From Blautia faecis (lineage in GTDB: Bacteria > Bacillota > Clostridia > Lachnospirales > Lachnospiraceae): a DNA stretch of 18,464 nucleotides. Positions 14,355 to 18,464 of the stretch are shown in pieces. The DNA is taken from the NCBI RefSeq assembly GCF_020554845.1, contig NZ_JAJCIA010000057.1, positions 1 through 18,464 on the forward strand. The letters run 5' to 3'. Below the pieces are notes generated by a model that saw nothing but the letters and a program-made list of their open reading frames with translations, had not been told where the DNA came from and searched no databases. The stretch's first letter is position 1, and each line of letters opens with the position of its first letter. A program made the translations under genes and the position numbers.

Positions 14355-14639
14355 TTAATCTGCATACCACGATGGTTCATTTATATACCGAATAGTTCTT
14401 CTCCAGGAGCATGTCTCGCACTTAAAGCATCCCATTTCGGTTCTTCCATCGCTATATTCAACACGTCGCTCCTCATGTGGTTCAATTGTTCTATGAGTGA
14501 AGCAGAAATGCTCTTTATTATTTATTGATTGTCCGTCACATTGGATAATTATATCTAAAAAGTTTACAGCTTCTGTAATGTCTTTAAAACCATTAATTTC
14601 CTCAGGTTCAGGATCCTTAAAGGGTAAAATACGTGGCAT
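14355..14639 (-). CDS. small cysteine-containing hypothetical protein
   Basis: This 94-residue protein of unrecognised family is rich in charged residues. It has IIQCDGQ, EHFCFTHRTI and a CFKCETC cluster near residues 71-77, which could bind zinc; it ends in INEPSWYAD. No signal peptide or membrane span is seen. The ATG at 14639 has only a weak purine stretch (AAAGAAAT) upstream, and its first 23 bases overlap an out-of-frame remnant of a surface-protein repeat. The terminator at 14274-14295 lies downstream, which supports a real transcript. It could be a real small gene whose upstream region was replaced, or the tail of a longer gene. No function is proposed. Confidence 0.5.
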   Translation of the reverse strand: MPRILPFKDPEPEEINGFKDITEAVNFLDIIIQCDGQSINNKEHFCFTHRTIEPHEERRVEYSDGRTEMGCFKCETCSWRRTIRYINEPSWYAD

Positions 14640-14781
14640 TTATTTCTTTGTCTATTACTTCTTTATGGCCTGTTGCCTTCACTGCTTTCTGTGCTGCAAA
14701 TACTGCACCACAGGTTTCACAGTATCTTCCTTCCGTTAATCCATCTTCTGTGCAGGTCGCTGCTACTTTTGACAGGTTTTG
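14617..14781 (-). pseudogene. remnant of a large surface-protein repeat unit
   Basis: From a TGA at 14782 the minus strand reads VAATCTEDGLTEGRYCETCG, then AVFAAQKAVKATGHKEVIDK, and stops at TAA 14617-14619. This is one unit of the repeat TCTExGLTEGxxCxxCGxVxxxQxxxxATGH found many times over in large secreted proteins of Lachnospiraceae. There is no start codon or ribosome site. A reading shift just upstream (CCTGTCAAAAGT) suggests decay. The rest of the parent gene is not in the window. It shows that a bigger surface-protein gene was once here or was copied here. Confidence 0.7.
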
Positions 14782-14816
14782 TCAGTCCTTTTATACTTAT
14801 ATAATTTTCAAAATAT

Positions 14817-15512
14817 TTACTTTTCTGCCAAAACTGATTCAAATCCTTCTTCTGCTTTTCTTACTGTGTCTTCTATGATTTTCTCTGCAATTGGTTTCAG
14901 ATCCATTTTTAAGATCTGACCGATTACTTCCTCTTGTTTGGCTTCCGGTACTTTATATAAGGTAAAGCAGCATTTCAGTAATCTTCTTAATTTGTTTTCC
15001 ATGGTAAAATAGAGGTCGCATTTTTTTGCCATAAATCCTCTGGTGATTCCGGCAGAGGCAATGTCCATTTCATAAAAATCTTTCAATTCTGCTTCTTTTA
15101 TATATTGTGAAAAAATATGCTGAATCTTCTGCGCCGTGCGCATATAAATATATTCTGAGGTAGTAGGAAGAGAATATCCTACCACATATAATTCCCTCAA
15201 CGGTTCTGACAATTCGGCTATGTACATCTGTATCGAAACTTCTACTCCATAGACAAGCAACGGATCCGGGGTTTCCCCTAATAATTTCTCAGCCTTATCA
15301 AACTGGCTTCCAAACATTGTTTTGACCAGGGTAAGCAGCAAGGCTTCTTTATTATCAAATGCTGCAAAAAAGGAAGAGGGGGACATCCCGGCAGCCTTTG
15401 CAATAGAGGCTGTTGTGGTCTTCTCGTATCCATTTTCCAGAAATAATTTTACTGCTGCATAGATCATTTTGTTTCTTCTGACGATTCCTTTATGTTGTAA
15501 TCCTTTTGGCAT
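14817..15512 (-). CDS. TetR/AcrR-family transcriptional regulator
   Basis: This 231-residue protein has a TetR N-terminal helix-turn-helix: MIYAAVKLFLENGYEKTTTASI (16-37), then AKAAGMSPSSFFAAFDNKEAL (38-58), the canonical recognition helix region. The C-terminal 170 residues form the variable ligand and dimerisation domain, ending with a charged helix. ATG at 15512 is used; AAGGA lies 15 bases upstream, longer than usual, so Met16 cannot be excluded, although it would cut into the first helix. An exact 14-base palindrome (15557-15570) upstream is a likely autoregulatory operator. No transporter or enzyme gene is divergently placed, so its target besides itself is not evident. The next minus-strand gene downstream is the small hypothetical one. 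Confidence 0.92.
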   Translation of the reverse strand: MPKGLQHKGIVRRNKMIYAAVKLFLENGYEKTTTASIAKAAGMSPSSFFAAFDNKEALLLTLVKTMFGSQFDKAEKLLGETPDPLLVYGVEVSIQMYIAELSEPLRELYVVGYSLPTTSEYIYMRTAQKIQHIFSQYIKEAELKDFYEMDIASAGITRGFMAKKCDLYFTMENKLRRLLKCCFTLYKVPEAKQEEVIGQILKMDLKPIAEKIIEDTVRKAEEGFESVLAEK

Positions 15513-15556
15513 TTTTACATCAATCCATCCTTGTAATTATAATTTTGCATATACTT

Positions 15557-15570
15557 TTGATTATAATCAA
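15557..15570. promoter_or_regulatory. palindromic operator candidate for the TetR regulator
   Basis: TTGATTATAATCAA is a perfect 14-base palindrome 45 bases before the TetR start. On the minus strand its first half reads TTGATT, a possible -35 box. A TATAAT box lies at about 15536-15541, with a longer than ideal gap to that -35 box. Overlap of palindrome and promoter is what is expected for autorepression. Confidence 0.5.
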
Positions 15571-15688
15571 TTATATATTGCTTTAAAGTTTTTCGCAACT
15601 ATTATTTGGATAATTTGTACAAAATTTCCACATTATATTTATGAAAAAAGACCTATGAAAAATGATCGCTCTTTTTTGCAGGCTTTAT

Positions 15689-15731
15689 AAAACAAAAAGA
15701 ATGCAACACATGAGCTGCATTCTTTTGTTTT
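15689..15731 (-). terminator. strong intrinsic terminator after the subtilase gene
   Basis: AAAACAAAAAGAATGCA pairs with TGCATTCTTTTGTTTT around a 10-base loop, with one bulged A. T-rich arms flank the GC-containing core on both strands, so it may work in both directions. It lies 40 bases beyond the stop codon of the subtilase gene (minus strand), which it most likely serves. Confidence 0.85.
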
Positions 15732-15770
15732 GTATCTACATTCCGCATTATTCTAACTACTTATCAATTT

Positions 15771-16565
15771 TCATTCGATATACCCCCACCCAAACTGAAG
15801 GTCATATCCCTTGTCTCCGGCATCAACAGCTTTATTTTTCAGATAGTCCAGTACTTTTTCCTGCGTTACACCTGGATTCTCCAGCAGGTACCCTGCTACA
15901 GCTGCACTTACTCTGGGGACCGCATAGGAGGATCCTTTCTGATCTTCATAACTTCCGTTTGCGCTTACATATACTGCTTCACCGCCAAGATACCACAGCG
16001 AACTTATGGGATTCCCGTTTTCATCAAGATCAGCTCCTGCCACGCCGATTACTTCTTCCCAGGCAGCCGGATATACCTGGCTTCCAGAAGGTGTCTGGAA
16101 GCTCAGGTTTCCGGCTGCAGCCAGTATCAGGACTCCGTTTTCGCTGGCATACTGAATTGCTTCATGGAGGAGGTTCGAATCTCTATTCAGTGTCCAACTC
16201 ATATTAAGGATATCTGCATGGTATTTATCTACGCTGTCATAGATGGCCTGGATGATGGTATTATCGTCTGTCTGATTTTCAGATTCCCCATCAAAACACT
16301 TTAGCATGACCAGATTTGCATCCAGTGCCTTTTCCAGCAGGATTTCACAGACGCCTGTTCCATGTCCGCTGTTGTCAGAAAGGTTATCGCTGCCTTCCAG
16401 ATAATTCCACCCTGTAATGTCTTCCATGTTGCAGCCTGAATCCAGAATACACACAGTTACCTGGGATTCACTGTCTGCAAGAACCGGAGTATATGCTCCG
16501 ATTGCAGACATAAGGCACAAAGCAATTAATGGAAGTTTTGAAAAAATTTTTAGTTTGTGTTTCAT
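15771..16565 (-). CDS. secreted S8 (subtilisin-family) serine protease without propeptide
   Basis: This 264-residue protein has a signal peptide (1-30, KHKLK basic start, hydrophobic core, VLA cleavage motif) followed at once by the catalytic domain. The triad is present: Asp42 in VCILDSGC, His68 in SGHGTGV and Ser213 in GSSYAVPRVSAAVAG; the oxyanion Asn153 is in AAAGN. Subtilases normally carry a 70-100-residue inhibitor-like propeptide before the Asp motif, and none is here. The domain is also compact (about 230 residues against 270 or more). No anchor or extra domain follows. It begins 50 bases after the stop of the large modular secreted protein, on the same strand, so the two may be co-expressed. 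Ribosome site is weak. It could cleave the neighbouring protein or other surface proteins (inference). Confidence 0.9.
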   Translation of the reverse strand: MKHKLKIFSKLPLIALCLMSAIGAYTPVLADSESQVTVCILDSGCNMEDITGWNYLEGSDNLSDNSGHGTGVCEILLEKALDANLVMLKCFDGESENQTDDNTIIQAIYDSVDKYHADILNMSWTLNRDSNLLHEAIQYASENGVLILAAAGNLSFQTPSGSQVYPAAWEEVIGVAGADLDENGNPISSLWYLGGEAVYVSANGSYEDQKGSSYAVPRVSAAVAGYLLENPGVTQEKVLDYLKNKAVDAGDKGYDLQFGWGYIE

Positions 16566-16615
16566 AGCATCTTTTTTGTCAAATTCAATTGATCAGTCAG
16601 TTTTTTGTGGCTAAT

Positions 16616-18464
16616 TTATTCTTTCGGAGCCAAAGGTTCTGTTGGCGCCGGGGCGTCCGTTGGCGCCAGAGCTTCCGTCGGAGCTGGTGCGTCTGTCGGA
16701 GCTGGTGCGTCCGTTGGAGCTGGAGCTTCTGTTGGAGCTGGGGATTCCGTCGGAGCTGGTGCTTCTGTCGGAGCTGGTGCGTCCGTTGGAGCTAGGGATT
16801 CCGTTGGAGCTGATGCGTCTGTCGGAGCTGGTGCGTCTGTCGGAGCAGGTGCTTCTGTTGGAGCAGGGGCGTCTGTCGGAGCAGGGGCTTCTGTTGGAGC
16901 AGGTGCTTCTGTCGGAGCTGGAGTTTCTGTTGGAGCAGGGGCGTCCGTTGGAACTACAGGCTTATAGTCGACATGAATATAAATCATCAAGTTTTCAACA
17001 ACAGCTTCTGAATAGTTTACTGTATCTTCCGGAGTAAAGGTAAGCTTATATGCAAATCCTCCACCCTCTTTAGTGATGACTTTGTCCTCAACAGGTGTTG
17101 CCTTCCAGGTTCCCACAATAGTTTCGCCAGTAATTGGATTTTTCGCTTCAACCCAGCCATTAATCTCTGCATTTGAAAGATAACTTCCAACCACATTTCC
17201 TTCATTATCTTTTGAATTAAATAGTTTTCCGCTGAAATCTTTACACGTCAATGCAGGTACCGCCTTCTTTACTTTTACGGTAAATATCTCTTCAATCGGT
17301 TCTACATTTTTTGCCACGCTTTCATCAGCAGGTTGAAAAACTGCTTGAAGCTTATAAGCGTTTTCAGTAACTGCCAGCTGCTTTTTCTCGGATTCTTCAA
17401 GCTTCCACTGCCATTCTCCGGCTGTTTCCATCTCTGCGACCTTCACCTTGATTCCGGATATCATATCTTTTGCAATCAGAGTTTTCTTTTTCGCTCTGTC
17501 CGGTTCTGTTTCTGACGTCAATCCATCTGAAAGCATCTGCCCATAAATCAGGGTCAGTTTTTCCGGGTCCGGAGTTCCTGTAATGTCTGCTTTGGCTTTT
17601 TGAATCTTATAGGGCAGGATCGTAATTTTTTCTTCACTTTCCGGCCATCTGTACAGTGCAGGATTCTTAAGTTCCATCGTTACATTGTACTCTCCAGCAT
17701 CTAAATGCTTTTCATTTTGAACTGTTTTATAGAATTCCGTTTCTGGAATAACCGGAGCCTGTTCCTGCCCATTATAGACCATTTCCGGGATCTCAGGAGG
17801 CGTCACCACTGCTTTTATTGTGGATACGGTTACTTCTGCCTGGATTGTTTTAAATCCAGCTGTATTTTCTGGAATAAACAGCATTGTGTATCGGATTTCA
17901 CCCACCTGGTCAAGTACTGTCTCAGGATTTTGCCATTGCCAGGTTCCTGGAATTTCTTTCTGATTGTATGTAGCTTTTCCATCGGTTAAGACCGGATCCT
18001 TTTCTGGTGAATTTTGGATATCCTTTAATCTGGTACCGATTTCAAATTCCTGTGCTACGGTTGGCACAGTTTCGATCACTGGCGTGATCCAGTAGATAGA
18101 GGCTGTTGTTTCAGCTGTAGTATCCAGAAGCACATACAGGTTATCTGCATTTTGGTCTTCCCGGATTTTATAACCGCTGAAGGTAACTTTAAGGTTTTCA
18201 CCAGGTGTTTCCTGTTCAAACTTAAATATACCGTCTGTCAGTTCCAGATTTTCCAGTTTCATACCGTCGCCAGCACGTGTCAGTTCATAGATTCCAGTGG
18301 TGGTAACATTGCCTTTTTCGTAATCACGGCTGTCAGCTTTACAGCTTACGCGGACACCAATCTGCGTTCTTACTGGAAGGTCAAATTCTACCGGAAGATA
18401 AATGTTGGTTTCAGAAGGCGTAAATACAACCGTATAATTTGCATTATCGGTTCCGTTATTTTCT
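16616..18464 (-). CDS. C-terminal part of a large modular secreted or surface protein (5' partial)
   Basis: The frame is open through base 18464, so the gene begins beyond the right edge; ATG 18262 is only an internal Met. About 615 residues are visible. They contain at least three to four copies of a roughly 120-residue beta-rich module with GTWQW or GEWQW then a YxxxF(I/Q/T)P segment about 25 residues later (for example FIPENTAGF, FQPADES, FTPEDTVNY, FTPSETNIY), and YGQMLSDGL and VYNGQEQAP starts. These are Ig-like YGQ/MBG-type modules common in Lachnospiraceae surface proteins. From VPTDAPA on, 18 hexapeptide repeats form a proline-rich tail. The protein ends LAPKE-stop with no LPxTG motif, membrane span or charged tail, so it has no standard sortase anchor. 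Secretion is inferred from family because the N-terminus is not seen. Confidence 0.9.
   Translation of the reverse strand, partial: ENNGTDNANYTVVFTPSETNIYLPVEFDLPVRTQIGVRVSCKADSRDYEKGNVTTTGIYELTRAGDGMKLENLELTDGIFKFEQETPGENLKVTFSGYKIREDQNADNLYVLLDTTAETTASIYWITPVIETVPTVAQEFEIGTRLKDIQNSPEKDPVLTDGKATYNQKEIPGTWQWQNPETVLDQVGEIRYTMLFIPENTAGFKTIQAEVTVSTIKAVVTPPEIPEMVYNGQEQAPVIPETEFYKTVQNEKHLDAGEYNVTMELKNPALYRWPESEEKITILPYKIQKAKADITGTPDPEKLTLIYGQMLSDGLTSETEPDRAKKKTLIAKDMISGIKVKVAEMETAGEWQWKLEESEKKQLAVTENAYKLQAVFQPADESVAKNVEPIEEIFTVKVKKAVPALTCKDFSGKLFNSKDNEGNVVGSYLSNAEINGWVEAKNPITGETIVGTWKATPVEDKVITKEGGGFAYKLTFTPEDTVNYSEAVVENLMIYIHVDYKPVVPTDAPAPTETPAPTEAPAPTEAPAPTDAPAPTEAPAPTDAPAPTDASAPTESLAPTDAPAPTEAPAPTESPAPTEAPAPTDAPAPTDAPAPTEALAPTDAPAPTEPLAPKE
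16628..16951 (-). repeat. 18-base tandem repeat encoding PT(D/E)APA, 18 units
   Basis: The 324 bases encode 18 consecutive six-residue units, mostly PTEAPA or PTDAPA with variants PTETPA, PTDASA, PTESLA, PTESPA, PTEALA and PTEPLA. The units are nearly identical at DNA level (GGAGCTGGTGCGTCYGTY-like on the plus strand), so slippage and length variation between strains are expected. At the protein level this is a stiff acidic, possibly glycosylated stalk as found before cell-wall anchors. Confidence 0.95.

Noticed and set aside
16628..16951. CRISPR array
   Set aside because: The repeat is an uninterrupted 18-base coding tandem without spacers, in frame with the surface protein.
16605..16967. 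Plus-strand frame rich in VGAGAS repeats
   Set aside because: It is the antisense shadow of the PT(D/E)APA repeats; the 18-base period keeps all frames open. No ribosome site is seen.

Overview
The window reads as chromosomal DNA of a low-to-mid GC, Gram-positive anaerobe of the Lachnospiraceae (Blautia / Mediterraneibacter / Dorea type). This placement rests on protein families and ribosome-binding sites, not on an rRNA gene. Indicators are purine-rich Shine-Dalgarno sites before almost every gene, a LytTR regulator, a DUF1848 protein, an IS1380-type transposase, and large secreted proteins with YGQ...GxW...FTP modules. Nearly every gene lies on the minus strand; the exceptions are the partial LytTR regulator at the left edge and the IS remnant.

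Left region (1-8800). The 3' part of a LytTR response regulator (plus strand) converges on a tight minus-strand operon of six or seven genes. Read from 8782 down to 659, these are: a small acidic peptide with a signal sequence; a STAS-domain protein; a GH3-family acyl-acid amido synthetase; a RimK-like ATP-grasp ligase; two half-size ABC exporters with complementary consensus and degenerate ATP sites, so very probably a heterodimer; and a carbamoyl-phosphate-synthase-like ATP-grasp ligase. Two junctions are 4-base ATGA overlaps and the other gaps are 20-35 bases. Three different ATP-dependent carboxylate-activating enzymes next to a dedicated exporter suggest production and export of a small amide- or peptide-linked molecule without an NRPS. 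I do not recognise this combination as a characterised pathway, and it is the best candidate here for an undescribed system.

Middle scar (8800-11230). This holds an AT-rich promoter region, a 31-codon membrane peptide with an in-frame amber stop, and an IS1380-family element with 21-base terminal inverted repeats. The element has lost the middle of its transposase. Its right end has cut off the C-terminal part of a Y-family DNA polymerase gene, and the missing part is not on the other side, which points to an IS-linked deletion.

Housekeeping-like block (11320-13920, all minus). Flavin/PNPOx-fold protein, DUF1848 protein, type II thymidine kinase, and LMW-phosphatase-type arsenate reductase, followed by the broken polymerase.

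Right region (13920-18464). A 400-base non-coding stretch carries a 33-base imperfect inverted repeat, a structured element with a T-tract and a terminator. After it come a small cysteine-containing hypothetical protein overlapping a remnant of a surface-protein repeat, a TetR regulator with a palindromic operator candidate, a secreted subtilase without a propeptide, and the C-terminal 600 or so residues of a large modular secreted protein. That protein ends in 18 hexapeptide repeats and has no sorting signal.
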